The notes: a model not told the origin generated them from the sequence alone. Shown: positions 50,083 through 60,345, counted from the first letter of the stretch. The stretch: 64,000 bases of DNA from an uncultured Methanobacterium sp. (GCF_963666025.1 NZ_OY762552.1:1231001-1295000), one strand, 5' to 3'. Program-made: numbers and translations.

Positions 50083-50159
50083 CTCGTAATCATATTATTA
50101 ATTGATTTTTTAATTTTAAACGTCTTAATTAATTATAAATTCATTAAAACGTTATAAAT

Positions 50160-50183
50160 CGATAAGACTATATAAACATATCG
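50160..50183 (-). promoter_or_regulatory. ModE-like palindrome over TATA box (box 5, DUF2162-ExbB-ExbD-ABC-fmdE operon)
   Basis: On the minus strand CGATATG (50183-50177), a spacer starting TTTATATA, then CTTATCG (50166-50160). One mismatch to the perfect palindrome, same spacing. The transcript start is expected near 50146, giving a leader of about 65 nt. Confidence 0.87.
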
Positions 50184-50230
50184 AATTCATGGCTTGCAAC
50201 AATTTTAAAAAAATAAAAAATAAGGGGGAC

Positions 50231-53200
50231 TTATTTTTTGGATTTTTGGATCATGTTCATTAGATCTTTCCGGTAATATGCTCCCAAAACCAGAACTAAG
50301 AGCAGAACAACTCCAATTATTGCCCAAACATTTGGATTTTTGATCACATCATCCACGATTAGCTCTTGAACTGTTTTCGAACAGTCCCCCTGACAGGATG
50401 ATCCACTGCTTCCTGCTGCAGATGATTCTGCTGTAGCACCTACAGCTGAAGCAGAACCTGAAGATGCACCACTACCACTTGAACCTCCAGAACCACTACC
50501 CGAACCTGGACCAGTACCCGTGGATCCACTACTTGAACTATCACCAGGACCAGTTTTTCCAGGATCAGAATCATCATTACTGGATCCGTCTAGAGATGTT
50601 ATAATAGAGTTGTATGCGGTAGATACAGTAATTTCATAAGCACTGCCAACTACATCACCATTAGCCAGATTCTCGAAAACAGCAGTAGCCATTCCATCCA
50701 CTATCATAACTGTCTGTGAATAGGCACCGTTCATAAAAGCTACAGAAAATGAGGGCAAATCTGTTACTATCTTACCGGTCACACCATCATAGAACAGTAC
50801 TGTAAATGCCTTTTCACCCGTCTTGAGGATCGCCATTCTCATCTGAGGATCGTAGGTCACCTGTTTACAGCCACTTCCATACCAGTTTGAACCACGTATG
50901 TAAGTTCCTGCGGCTTGGCATGATCTAAAGTCCATGTTAGCATTGTTACGAATTACATTATGTTCCAGAAGGAATGTGGATGATGCCCTATAGTTTTCTC
51001 CAATGAAAATTCCACTTCCATGATACATCTGCTGACCACTTACTTTATACTGGCTGTCTGTGATTAGATTTGCTCTTATGGTAAGGTTTTCACTGCCACA
51101 GTTGATGTTAATCCCATTATCATTTTGTTGCAAGGTATTGCCCAGTATAGTGGTGTTGGTTATATTACCGTTGAGCAGTATGCCATCCCGGTCATTATTG
51201 AGGAACGTATTGTTTTTAATGGTGGCATTGGTTACGTTGTTGGCTGTTATTCCGTAGAAGTTTTCGTTTATCTGGTTGCTGTTGATGTTGATATTTGTGG
51301 AGTTTTCCAGATATATTCCACTTCCAGTGGTTGCGGTGTTCCCATTTTTCTTGATGGTGTTATCGTTGATGGTGGTGTTGTTGGAGTTACTAACAGATAC
51401 TCCGTTTTTAGTGTTACCTGTAATCTGGTTCTGGTTGGTACTGGTATTTTGACTGTTTTCTATGATTACTCCATTAGTATTGTTGTAGATGTTGCTATCG
51501 TTTACTTGAGTGCCGGTACTTCCTGAAACACTGATTCCTGTAGCAGAATCATGTATAGAACTGCTTCTGATGGTGGTGTTAGAACTTCCATTCACCTGGA
51601 CTGCGGTTCCACTGCTGGAACTAATCTGACTATTGGAAATAGTCACGTTGTTGGTGTTGTTTACAACTATTCCAGAACCCGAACCAGTGCTAATAATAAT
51701 GAACCCTTTAATCGTGGACCCGGAAGCTTGAGTTCCGTTTATTAAAAACACAACAGAGGAATCAGATAAAGATATCTTCGTTCCCACATTACTTATCAAG
51801 TTCAACTTTTTATTGATGACCAGATGCAGATTTTCATAAAGCTGTCCCAGGAATACTATGTTACTTCCAGATGCAGCATTATCCAGTATTGATTGTACCT
51901 CATCATTCAGTGAGCCAGTGTAGTACGAAGCATCCTGAACATACACAATAACACCAGATATGACCTCCGACTTGGTATAAGTCTCCCTGTAGACCGGACT
52001 CCAGTTACCTGAAGAGTCTACTGCAGCATATTTGAGTGTTACTGTACCAGATATGCCGATCGGGGCTGTGTAAATACCCCTGGTACTGCTAGTACGTGGA
52101 TCACTACCATCGGTAGTGTAATAAACAATCTGAGTACCACTGTCATCAGTTGCATTCAACGTTACATTGAATGTTGTGTTGAAATCTCCGCCATTTGGAC
52201 TTATGATCACGGTTGGAGGTGCGATATCACCGATGGTGATCATCTGGGCAGCTGTAAGAATGCCTTCTGGAGTTAAAGCATTTAAAGTAACCATGTACTG
52301 ACCTGATTTGGCATATTTGTGAGTTGGATTTTGCAGGGTTGAATTTGTCCCATCACCGAAAATCCAGCTCCAGGTTGTAGCATTATTGGAAGTGTCATTG
52401 AACTCTACAAACAACGGATTAGAACCAATAGCATACTCAAACTTAGCTGCAACGTCACGGAAAGCAAACAAACCTTTACCAGTTCCAATGTACAGAGTAC
52501 CATCAGAATCAATCACAGGATTACCATTTGATGAAATACTTGTGCAACTCCATTTAATTGTTCCATCGGTAGATCGTATAGCTAAAAGACCATTATTTGC
52601 TGCAAGATATATGGTTCCATCTGCACCAATCACTGGAGAAGAAATAGCCCCTACAGCGCTGCAGTTCCATTTTTGCGTCCCATCTGCAGAGTTTATTGCA
52701 AAAAGGTAGCCTCCATTTAGGAGGTATATGGTTCCATCAGATCCTATGGCTGCAGTACCATACTGCGCATTTTTCGTGAGGTAAGTCCATTTAAGTGTTC
52801 CGTCTGGGTTTATTGCATATAAAGCAGCAACCTTGTTACTATACGTGCCACTATAACACAGATAATATATGGTTCCATCCAGCCCAATGGATGGCGATGT
52901 GAACTGATGATCTAAGTAATCATAGGTCCATTTTATGGTTCCATCTGGATTTACTGCGTATAAACTACTGCCCGGAACATAAATGGTTCCATCGGATCCT
53001 ATGACGATGTTCCCTCGACCATCTGCATTAAAAATGGTTGTGTTCCATTTCAAGCTTCCGTCCGGGTTTATTGCATATAAAGCTGATTCAAGGAAACCAC
53101 TGTTATCATAGTTCGCTACGTATATGGTTCCATCTGATCCAACCGTCGGTGACATCATATTAGTTGAAGAAATATAAAGTTTCCATATCAACGTTCCATC

Positions 53201-56200
53201 TGCCCTTAGTGCATGTAAATAATTGCTTGCAGCAATATAGATGGTTCCATCTTGTCCTATGGTTGGAGTAGTCACCATTGACAAGCTTCCAGTGTAGTAA
53301 ACCCATTTTATTACGCCAGTAGGATACAGTGCATATAAATAACCAATACTACTTCCAGCATATATGGTTCCATCTGATCCTATGGATACTCCATTATCCT
53401 GTATCGAAGTTATTTCGGTGTTGTTCCATTTTGTGTTATTTGTTTGTGGGCCGGTGTATTCTGATTGTCCTGTGTGATTATTATCACCCTGATAGGTAGG
53501 ACTTGGAGAATCAATTAATCCCCCAATTCCAATCACGTAGTTCTGTACGTAAAGTGGACTCCATTTTCCTATAGAAGTAACTGCGGCGTGTCTCAGTGTT
53601 GTAGTCTTACTTATAGTGATTGGTTCAGTATATTTTACTCTTGTACTGCTTGTTCTGGGATCTGTGGTGTCGTTTGTGTAGTATATGGTTGCTGCAGGGT
53701 CATCACTGGTTAAGGTTACTGTTTGTGTGGTGTTGTAGGTCCCAGCTGGAAGGGTACTGTTTGCTGATATGGTACCCATCACATGAACAGGGTAGGAGAA
53801 AGTGTTATTTCCCGCAGGGTTAATTACTGTTAATTTTACTATGTAATCCCCCACACTTGTGTACGCATGCGTTGGGTTCTGCAGTATGCTGGTTGTTCCA
53901 TCACCAAAGTCCCAATACCAGGCTGTTGGGATGTTTGCACTAGTGTCGCTGAATTGTATATTGTTGTAAATAGCTGGAGTTGCACCAGGAACTGCCCCCC
54001 AACTTGTAGTTGCTGTGAAAGAGGACACAGGAGGATTATAAACTTTGATGTAACTGGTGAATCTCACAGTACGTATTTGTCCATTACTTCGGGTTACAGT
54101 TAGAGTCACATTGTAGAACCCAGGGTCACGATAGGTGTGAATCGGGTTTTGGTCTGTGCTGCTCGTTCCGTCTCCAAAGTCCCATGACCATGAGCCAGGA
54201 GAAATATCGGAAGCATTGAACTGAACAGTTAAAGGAGCAGCTCCGGCAGTCTGATTCGCCCTGCAAACAGTGCTTGCAATGGCATATATGTTCTTATCAC
54301 CGCTTCCGAAATATAGAGTTTCATTTGCACTGATGGCTACAGAATTATAGATAGCTCCTCCAGTGGTATAAGTCCATAAGAGTATTCCATCAGGACGGAA
54401 AGCATACAATTTACCATCCGTACTTCCCACGTAGATAGTTCCATCAGATCCAACTATTGTCGCACCATATATGCCAGCTCCAGTAGCGTAATTCCACTTA
54501 AGTGTTCCATCAACGTTTACAGCATAGAACTGATTATTAGTACTTCCCACATAGATAGTACCATCAACACCAATTGTTGCACCGTATATGGTTCCTCCGA
54601 GGGTTGAATTCCACTTGAGCGTTCCATCAGGATTCAAAGCGTAAAGTTTACCATCAGCACCCCCCACATAAATAGTACCATCCGGACCAACTGTTGGTGA
54701 ACCTTGTAGATTTCCCCCAATAGTATATGTCCATTTAAGTGTTCCATCAGGATTCAAAGCGTAAAGATTACCACCTCTACTATACGATTCAACACTTTCC
54801 ACATAGATGGTTCCATCTGATCCTATGGCTGGGCCTCGACCCCGGCTGTAAATATAAGTTCCAGTGTCATAGGTCCACTTGAGGGTTCCATTATGATCAA
54901 GAGCATATAACTTACCATCAGTACATCCCAAGTAAATGGTTCCATCAGCACCAACTTTTGGATTGTATATGTTTCCTGGAGCTTTGTAGTTCCATTTGAG
55001 TGTTCCATCAACGTTCAAAGCGTATAATCTGTTGTCATAGGATCCTGATACTGCATAGATGGTTCCATCAGCACCTATAGTTAAACTATTTATGGATCCT
55101 ACTTTGTTGTACATACCTGTGGCGTAGATCCATTTGACTGTTCCATCAACGTTCAAAGCGTAGACCTTACCGTCATCACTTCCCACATAAATGGTTCCAT
55201 CTGATCCAATCACCGGACTGCTCCAACTGGATATGGATCCTCCAGTTGTGTAGTTCCATAGAGTTGTGTTAACTTGTGGACCAGTGCAATTGGATAGTCC
55301 TATGTTTTTAGGGTCACCAAATCCACCAGTTTCGAGAGCTCCTATTATATAGTTTTGTATGTAAAGTGGACTCCATCTACCAGCAGAATCAACTGCTGCA
55401 TAGCGTAACGCTGTGGTTTTGTCAATGGTAATCGGTCCAACATACTTTAATCTTTTATTACTTGTTCTGGGGTCGGTAGTGTCGTTTGTGTAGTATATGG
55501 TTGCTGCAGGGTCATCACTGGTTAGGGTTACTGTTTGTGTGGTGTTGTAGCATCCTCCATACACACTAGCATTTACAGAGGGTAAAATTAGGATGTAATC
55601 TGTTTTTGTTATACTGTTACTACCACCCGGCCCGGTAACAGTAAGGTTCACCGTGTAGTAGCCTATTGTTTTGTAACCAGAGTATATGGGATTTTGTTCT
55701 GTGCTGTCAATGATTCCATCACCATTAAAGTCCCATGCCCATGATGTGGCATATAGAGATGTGTCTTTAAACTTAACAGGAGAAAATGTTGTTGTAGATG
55801 TAACATCAGATGTGAAATTAACTATTGGGGGGAGGTTAGAGAGTGATATAAGTGATGTTTTAGTACTGTTTCCCACTAAATTAAATGCGGTAAGAGTAAC
55901 TGTATAATCACCTGCCGTAGTGTAGGTGTGTGTTGGGTTTTGATCTGTGCTGTCTGTGGTTCCATCTCCAAAATCCCATAACCAAGAACTTGCATCATGT
56001 AAGGATTTATCGGTGAATTGTATAGTAATTGGTACTCCACCATTATTTACATCAGATGTGAAATCAGCCCCAGGAACAACATCCTTTAAAGCGTATACTT
56101 TATTGTAACTAATAAAGTAGATTGTTCCATTTGAATCAATTGTTGCAGAACCACGTATTGAATTTCCTGTGGCGTAAGACCAGTTAAGTGTTCCATTAGA

Positions 56201-57685
56201 ACTCAAAGCATATAACTTACCATCATCACTTCCCACATAGATAATTCCATCAGCACCAATCAGTGTAGGACCATATATTCGGTTTCCAGTGGTGTAAGAC
56301 CATTTAAACGTTCCGTTTGGGTTTATGGCATAGAAATTCTTATCATAGCTCCCTACATAAATGGTGCCATCTGCACCAATCGCTGCAGAACCATAAATTC
56401 GGTTCCCCGTGGTGTAAAACCAGTTAAGTGTCCCATCTGGATTTATAGCATAAAGTTTTTTGTCATAGCTACCCACGTAAATGGTGCCATCAGCACCTAT
56501 TGTTGGGCTCCCCCCATAACAGTATATGTAGCCTCCTGCGGTATAATTCCATTTAAGTGTTCCATCAGGATTTAAAGCATACAAATTCTTATCATAGCTT
56601 CCCACGTAAATGGTGCCATCTGCACCAATCGCTGCAGAACCATATATCGGCCCTCCAGTGGTATAATTCCATTTTTGTGTTCCATCAGAGTTTAAAGCAT
56701 ACAAATTCTTATCATAGCTTCCCACGTAAATGGTGCCATCTGCACCAATCGCTGCAGAACCATATATGTCGTTTCCAGGAGTAGTATAATTCCATTTGGA
56801 TGTTCCATTAGGATTTATGGCATAGAATTTACCACCAGAAGTTCCAATATATATAGTCCCATCTGCACCAATTGTTAGTGATCCATATATAGATCCTCCA
56901 GTGGTATAATTCCATTTGTGTGTTCCATCAGAGTTTAAAGCATACAGGTTACCATCGTAACTTCCAATATATATTGTTCCATCGGATCCAATTACTGGAC
57001 TGCCATAATAACTTGTGCTGCCTCCAGTGGTGGTGTAGGTCCATAATGTGGTGCTGGTTTCTGGGCCAGTGTAATTAGATTGACCCGTACTAACAGTTCC
57101 ATTCCCAATCACATAATTCTGCAAGTACAATATACTCCAGTTACCATAAGTATCAACTGCAGCATACCTGAGAGTAGTAGTATTAGTGATAGTGATGGGA
57201 CCTGTGTAAATGATCTTGGTGGCACTTGTCCGTGGATCAGTTTTATCATTAGCATAGTAGATAGTCGCTGAAGGGTCATCACTGGTTAATGTTACGGCTT
57301 GTGTGGTATTGTAGGTTCCACCAGTGAGACTGGCAGTCACAGTAGGCGGAATTGCCACATTAATATAATCATTTTTGATTATGGTACTGTTGCCTGCCCC
57401 ATTGATTGCTGTGAAGCTGACATTGTATTTACCTTCAGCTGTGTAAGTGTGAATGGGATTTTGCTCAGTAGATGTCTGTTTATAACCAAAATCCCAAGAC
57501 CAACTGGTTGCATTACCAGTAGAAGTATCATTAAACTGAACCGACAATGGTGCACTGCCATTAGTCACATTACTAGTAAAATTAGCCGACACAGGGTCTG
57601 CTGCACTAACAGATCCTGCTGCTACAAGACAAAAAAGTAAAACAAAAAATACTAGCAAAATTGAAGATCTATTCCTCTTAAACAT
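50231..57685 (-). CDS. Giant membrane-anchored surface protein: PKD, CHB_HEX, PQQ-propeller and beta-helix domains
   Basis: About 2484 residues. Signal peptide to about residue 30. Then a module of PKD (…SWSWDFG), a chitobiase C-terminal-like domain (TIYY.NDKTDPRTS) and a block of about eight PQQ/propeller repeats (GADGTIYVGSYDKNLYALNPDG). This PKD-CHB_HEX-PQQ module appears three times, then PKD, CHB_HEX and a NosD-type right-handed beta-helix (about 1960-2210). A Gly/Ser linker, CQGDC, and a C-terminal span with a basic tail anchor it in the membrane. The ATG at 57685 has GGAG upstream. It sits under box 6 and may be a receptor or scaffold for the Mo/W system, or an adhesin. Confidence 0.9.
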   Translation of the reverse strand: MFKRNRSSILLVFFVLLFCLVAAGSVSAADPVSANFTSNVTNGSAPLSVQFNDTSTGNATSWSWDFGYKQTSTEQNPIHTYTAEGKYNVSFTAINGAGNSTIIKNDYINVAIPPTVTASLTGGTYNTTQAVTLTSDDPSATIYYANDKTDPRTSATKIIYTGPITITNTTTLRYAAVDTYGNWSILYLQNYVIGNGTVSTGQSNYTGPETSTTLWTYTTTGGSTSYYGSPVIGSDGTIYIGSYDGNLYALNSDGTHKWNYTTGGSIYGSLTIGADGTIYIGTSGGKFYAINPNGTSKWNYTTPGNDIYGSAAIGADGTIYVGSYDKNLYALNSDGTQKWNYTTGGPIYGSAAIGADGTIYVGSYDKNLYALNPDGTLKWNYTAGGYIYCYGGSPTIGADGTIYVGSYDKKLYAINPDGTLNWFYTTGNRIYGSAAIGADGTIYVGSYDKNFYAINPNGTFKWSYTTGNRIYGPTLIGADGIIYVGSDDGKLYALSSNGTLNWSYATGNSIRGSATIDSNGTIYFISYNKVYALKDVVPGADFTSDVNNGGVPITIQFTDKSLHDASSWLWDFGDGTTDSTDQNPTHTYTTAGDYTVTLTAFNLVGNSTKTSLISLSNLPPIVNFTSDVTSTTTFSPVKFKDTSLYATSWAWDFNGDGIIDSTEQNPIYSGYKTIGYYTVNLTVTGPGGSNSITKTDYILILPSVNASVYGGCYNTTQTVTLTSDDPAATIYYTNDTTDPRTSNKRLKYVGPITIDKTTALRYAAVDSAGRWSPLYIQNYIIGALETGGFGDPKNIGLSNCTGPQVNTTLWNYTTGGSISSWSSPVIGSDGTIYVGSDDGKVYALNVDGTVKWIYATGMYNKVGSINSLTIGADGTIYAVSGSYDNRLYALNVDGTLKWNYKAPGNIYNPKVGADGTIYLGCTDGKLYALDHNGTLKWTYDTGTYIYSRGRGPAIGSDGTIYVESVESYSRGGNLYALNPDGTLKWTYTIGGNLQGSPTVGPDGTIYVGGADGKLYALNPDGTLKWNSTLGGTIYGATIGVDGTIYVGSTNNQFYAVNVDGTLKWNYATGAGIYGATIVGSDGTIYVGSTDGKLYAFRPDGILLWTYTTGGAIYNSVAISANETLYFGSGDKNIYAIASTVCRANQTAGAAPLTVQFNASDISPGSWSWDFGDGTSSTDQNPIHTYRDPGFYNVTLTVTRSNGQIRTVRFTSYIKVYNPPVSSFTATTSWGAVPGATPAIYNNIQFSDTSANIPTAWYWDFGDGTTSILQNPTHAYTSVGDYIVKLTVINPAGNNTFSYPVHVMGTISANSTLPAGTYNTTQTVTLTSDDPAATIYYTNDTTDPRTSSTRVKYTEPITISKTTTLRHAAVTSIGKWSPLYVQNYVIGIGGLIDSPSPTYQGDNNHTGQSEYTGPQTNNTKWNNTEITSIQDNGVSIGSDGTIYAGSSIGYLYALYPTGVIKWVYYTGSLSMVTTPTIGQDGTIYIAASNYLHALRADGTLIWKLYISSTNMMSPTVGSDGTIYVANYDNSGFLESALYAINPDGSLKWNTTIFNADGRGNIVIGSDGTIYVPGSSLYAVNPDGTIKWTYDYLDHQFTSPSIGLDGTIYYLCYSGTYSNKVAALYAINPDGTLKWTYLTKNAQYGTAAIGSDGTIYLLNGGYLFAINSADGTQKWNCSAVGAISSPVIGADGTIYLAANNGLLAIRSTDGTIKWSCTSISSNGNPVIDSDGTLYIGTGKGLFAFRDVAAKFEYAIGSNPLFVEFNDTSNNATTWSWIFGDGTNSTLQNPTHKYAKSGQYMVTLNALTPEGILTAAQMITIGDIAPPTVIISPNGGDFNTTFNVTLNATDDSGTQIVYYTTDGSDPRTSSTRGIYTAPIGISGTVTLKYAAVDSSGNWSPVYRETYTKSEVISGVIVYVQDASYYTGSLNDEVQSILDNAASGSNIVFLGQLYENLHLVINKKLNLISNVGTKISLSDSSVVFLINGTQASGSTIKGFIIISTGSGSGIVVNNTNNVTISNSQISSSSGTAVQVNGSSNTTIRSSSIHDSATGISVSGSTGTQVNDSNIYNNTNGVIIENSQNTSTNQNQITGNTKNGVSVSNSNNTTINDNTIKKNGNTATTGSGIYLENSTNININSNQINENFYGITANNVTNATIKNNTFLNNDRDGILLNGNITNTTILGNTLQQNDNGININCGSENLTIRANLITDSQYKVSGQQMYHGSGIFIGENYRASSTFLLEHNVIRNNANMDFRSCQAAGTYIRGSNWYGSGCKQVTYDPQMRMAILKTGEKAFTVLFYDGVTGKIVTDLPSFSVAFMNGAYSQTVMIVDGMATAVFENLANGDVVGSAYEITVSTAYNSIITSLDGSSNDDSDPGKTGPGDSSSSGSTGTGPGSGSGSGGSSGSGASSGSASAVGATAESSAAGSSGSSCQGDCSKTVQELIVDDVIKNPNVWAIIGVVLLLVLVLGAYYRKDLMNMIQKSKK
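56571..56767. repeat. Near-identical 120-bp tandem repeats in the giant gene
   Basis: The 77-base stretch 56571-56647 recurs without change at 56691-56767. Each 120-bp unit encodes one 40-residue propeller blade. Such identity implies recent duplication or gene conversion and may allow length variation. Confidence 0.85.
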
Positions 57686-57859
57686 GCATTTTCTCCATTT
57701 TCTCATATTACAAAACAACGATTTTTAAAAAATTGCGTATCATTATAAACTTTCATTACTAGACAGTCTACCACGAAATCAAATAAATAACCAATAATAG
57801 TCACAAACGATTTAACATTTATGAACAGAATTATTACTAATTACACCTTTAACCATTAA

Positions 57860-57883
57860 CGAAACGCACATATAAACATTTCG
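57860..57883 (-). promoter_or_regulatory. ModE-like palindrome over TATA box (box 6, giant surface protein)
   Basis: On the minus strand CGAAATG (57883-57877), a spacer starting TTTATATG, then CGTTTCG (57866-57860). Same spacing. The leader to 57685 would be about 160 nt, longer than at the other boxes. Confidence 0.83.
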
Positions 57884-58678
57884 ATCTTAACCAAAAATCA
57901 TACACAACTTTCAGGAAACTACATAATTAATTTCACTTAAAAAAAAATTATTTAAAAATTATTAAAATAGCTCCAAAAAATATAAATAAAAGTAAATTAA
58001 GGTTTTATTAAAAAAATAAGATTAAATAGATGATTTTTAATCTTAATATATTATATTTACAGTTTTATTATTTATTAAATTGATTTAAAGATTTTTTTAA
58101 TCTTAATGTTAATTCTGTTTTGTATACTAACTGAGCCCATATTATGCCATGATCTATCATTATGGATATAACCTTGGAAAAAATATTGCAAAACGCTTAT
58201 AAATGATCCATTTACCCCATATTTACCGTTGACGAACAGGACTATCTACAATTTATAAAATATTGCAAAGTGAATACAGATTAATGATTTTTTTATCATA
58301 TTTAGTACAATTTATTATTTTTGAATAAATTTAAAATAAAAATAAACGATTATAATGCAAAAAAGCAGTATGTTCTCTTTTATTCCTACCAAAAATTTAT
58401 ATAATGAGTGATACCAATTCTAAGTTATCGGAAGTATGTTGCCTACTTCCGGTAAGTACTTTGACATTGCTGACTCCCAACGAATGATTGTAAAAAACAT
58501 ATGGAAGTGATATACTAGGACCACAATATTAGCTGCAAAAACAACTTCAAAGAAGCCAATAAGAGATTAAACCCAAAATTACCAGAATATAAATAAAAAA
58601 ATATCGTAGACTCTAAAAATTTGAAAAACAGATGATAAAAGTTTTAAAAAAATGAGAAATATCTAAAGAGGATTGCTT
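57884..58678. other. Long intergenic region upstream of xdhC
   Basis: About 800 bp, very AT-rich to 58380. TTTATATAA near 58396-58404 is a plus-strand TATA box, followed by a strong hairpin at 58429-58451 and 227 bp more before xdhC. A transcript from there could be a long xdhC leader or a separate small RNA. No coding frame seen. Confidence 0.5.
58429..58451 (+). promoter_or_regulatory. Perfect 8-bp hairpin/palindrome near the xdhC promoter
   Basis: CGGAAGTA (58429-58436), 7-nt loop, TACTTCCG (58444-58451). It starts about 30 bp after the TATA box, so it would be at the 5' end of the RNA or act as an operator over the start site. It is GC-richer than the surrounding sequence. Confidence 0.6.
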
Positions 58679-59680
58679 ATGAAAGATACCATATACGAGG
58701 TTATTGAAGGATATATGGATGAAGGGAAAACCGGCTCCATAGCAACCATCATAACACGGGACGGATCATCTCCCCGTGATGTGGGTGCTAAAATGTTCAT
58801 TGGAGAAGATGGGAAGATCCATGACACCATAGGTGGAGGGGGACTCGAATACAAGGTCCAAAAGCAGGCCATGACCACAATGGGCCATAAAGAACCCCAA
58901 CTGATTAAGATTAAAATGGATGGAGAAGAAGTAGCCTCTGATGGTATGATCTGTGGTGGAAATGTGGAAGTATTCCTGGAACCTGCCCTTGAAAAACACC
59001 GCCAGCTTTACCAGCGCCTGGAACACTTGGAAAAAAATGGAAAAAAAGGTGTTCTCATTACCAGTTTAAGGGGAGAATTTATGAAAACCCTCATTGAAAT
59101 GGATATGAGTATAACCGGCGACCCCCTGGATGCCAGTAATGATTCGGCTCTTTTTCAAAACAATATCCGTAACATAACACCACAAATAACAAGCAAAACA
59201 TTAGTTGAAACCATCCATCCATCACCACCCCTATACATCTTTGGTGCAGGACATGTTTCCCAGTTCATAACACCCCTGGCCACCAATGTGGGGTTTCAGG
59301 TTACAGTTATTGATGACCGTCACCAATTCGCCAGCAGGGAAAGGTTCCCCGATGCCCACCATGTCATTGTAGAGGACTTTCAGGAAGTATTCAACAAGTT
59401 AAGATTCACTGGAGAAGAGTACGTGGTAATAGTCACCCGTGGACATCAAAATGACCGTGACGTATTAGAAGAATCCCTCAAAAGAGAAACCAAATATCTG
59501 GGAATGATCGGGAGCAGAAGAAAGGTAAAAATGATCCTGGAACACATGAAAGAATGCGGATACCCCCCAGAAAAGGTGAATAATGTGCATTCGCCAATAG
59601 GACTTTCAATTAAAGCCGAAACACCACAAGAAATAGCTGTGAGCATAGTAGGCGAACTCATAACAGTCAGAAGAAGTTGA
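58679..59680 (+). CDS. XdhC/CoxF-family protein
   Basis: 333 residues. N-terminal XdhC_CoxI domain (ATIITRDGSSPRDVGAKMFI, GGGGLEYKV, DGMICGGNVEVFLEP) and C-terminal Rossmann domain (LYIFGAGHVSQFITPLATNVGFQVTVID, RGHQNDRDVL, YLGMIGSRRK). In bacteria XdhC binds and sulfurates molybdenum cofactor for xanthine dehydrogenase-type enzymes. No molybdenum hydroxylase gene lies here. The ATG at 58679 has GAGG upstream. A role in Mo/W cofactor maturation fits the surrounding genes but is inferred. Confidence 0.9.
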   Translation: MKDTIYEVIEGYMDEGKTGSIATIITRDGSSPRDVGAKMFIGEDGKIHDTIGGGGLEYKVQKQAMTTMGHKEPQLIKIKMDGEEVASDGMICGGNVEVFLEPALEKHRQLYQRLEHLEKNGKKGVLITSLRGEFMKTLIEMDMSITGDPLDASNDSALFQNNIRNITPQITSKTLVETIHPSPPLYIFGAGHVSQFITPLATNVGFQVTVIDDRHQFASRERFPDAHHVIVEDFQEVFNKLRFTGEEYVVIVTRGHQNDRDVLEESLKRETKYLGMIGSRRKVKMILEHMKECGYPPEKVNNVHSPIGLSIKAETPQEIAVSIVGELITVRRS

Positions 59681-59925
59681 TTGATGAACACACATCATCC
59701 ATTCTTAAATAGAGTTTAATGGTTCTTAAATAGAATTTTAAAGGGTTTTTAAATAAATTTTTAAAGGTTTAGAAGAAGTGATTAAATGAATTTTCCACTT
59801 TCAACCACTCCTCCTTTGTTTATTCACTTCTTCTTCAACCATCATTTTTTCAATTGAAATAGGATTAATCAATTCAAACATATAATAAATATAGAATAGA
59901 TAACCACCCATATCGGAGGGTTTTT

Positions 59926-60345
59926 TTGAAAATAAGATGCGATTTTGTGACCAACAGCAGCTCGGCAAGCTTTGTTATAACTGTTAAAGAAGACATAGTT
60001 GATGCTAACCTAAAACATTACCAGGAAAGTGGTAAAAAAGGGAGAGTTCAACTTCTAACCTTCCTTAAGAATGAACTTAAAAAGGGTGGCTACAAAACCC
60101 AAATGGGATCTGGTGAATACTATTTCACCATTAAAGAGTTCGCCCTGGGAAAATCCATTGAACTAGACGCGAAAATAGACCCTGAAAAAATAGCCTTCAC
60201 TGACTTCAGTGATCTCTCTGATGAGGAAATGTGGAAGCTCATTAACTGGATCATCATCAAAGGAGGAAGCCGGGATCTCTTCGGTGTGGGAGCAACCCAG
60301 ACCAATGAACTGGACTGTGAATGTATCGACGACCCCCGTGACTGA
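59926..60345 (+). CDS. Small protein with N-terminal NSSSxSF tag
   Basis: 139 residues. The N-terminus MKIRCDFVTNSSSASFVI is a recurrent short tag seen at the start of unrelated small bacterial and archaeal proteins, of unknown purpose. The rest is a mixed alpha/beta region ending in a Cys pair (LDCECIDD). It starts at TTG with CGGAGGG upstream. A radical SAM/SPASM gene follows 83 bp later in the same direction, so the tag may be the modified site or a recognition element (inference). Confidence 0.75.
   Translation: MKIRCDFVTNSSSASFVITVKEDIVDANLKHYQESGKKGRVQLLTFLKNELKKGGYKTQMGSGEYYFTIKEFALGKSIELDAKIDPEKIAFTDFSDLSDEEMWKLINWIIIKGGSRDLFGVGATQTNELDCECIDDPRD

Noticed and set aside
50240..57640. 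Many plus-strand frames of 60-130 codons antisense to the giant gene
   Set aside because: They follow the codon repeats of the minus-strand protein, lack ribosome binding sites and have no recognisable domain.
58429..58451. The xdhC hairpin as an NrpR site
   Set aside because: It contains GGAA and TTCC but 13 nt apart instead of six.
59909..59915. CATATCG before the tagged-protein gene as a ModE box
   Set aside because: No matching left half 10 nt upstream and no TATA element between; it merges with the ribosome binding site.
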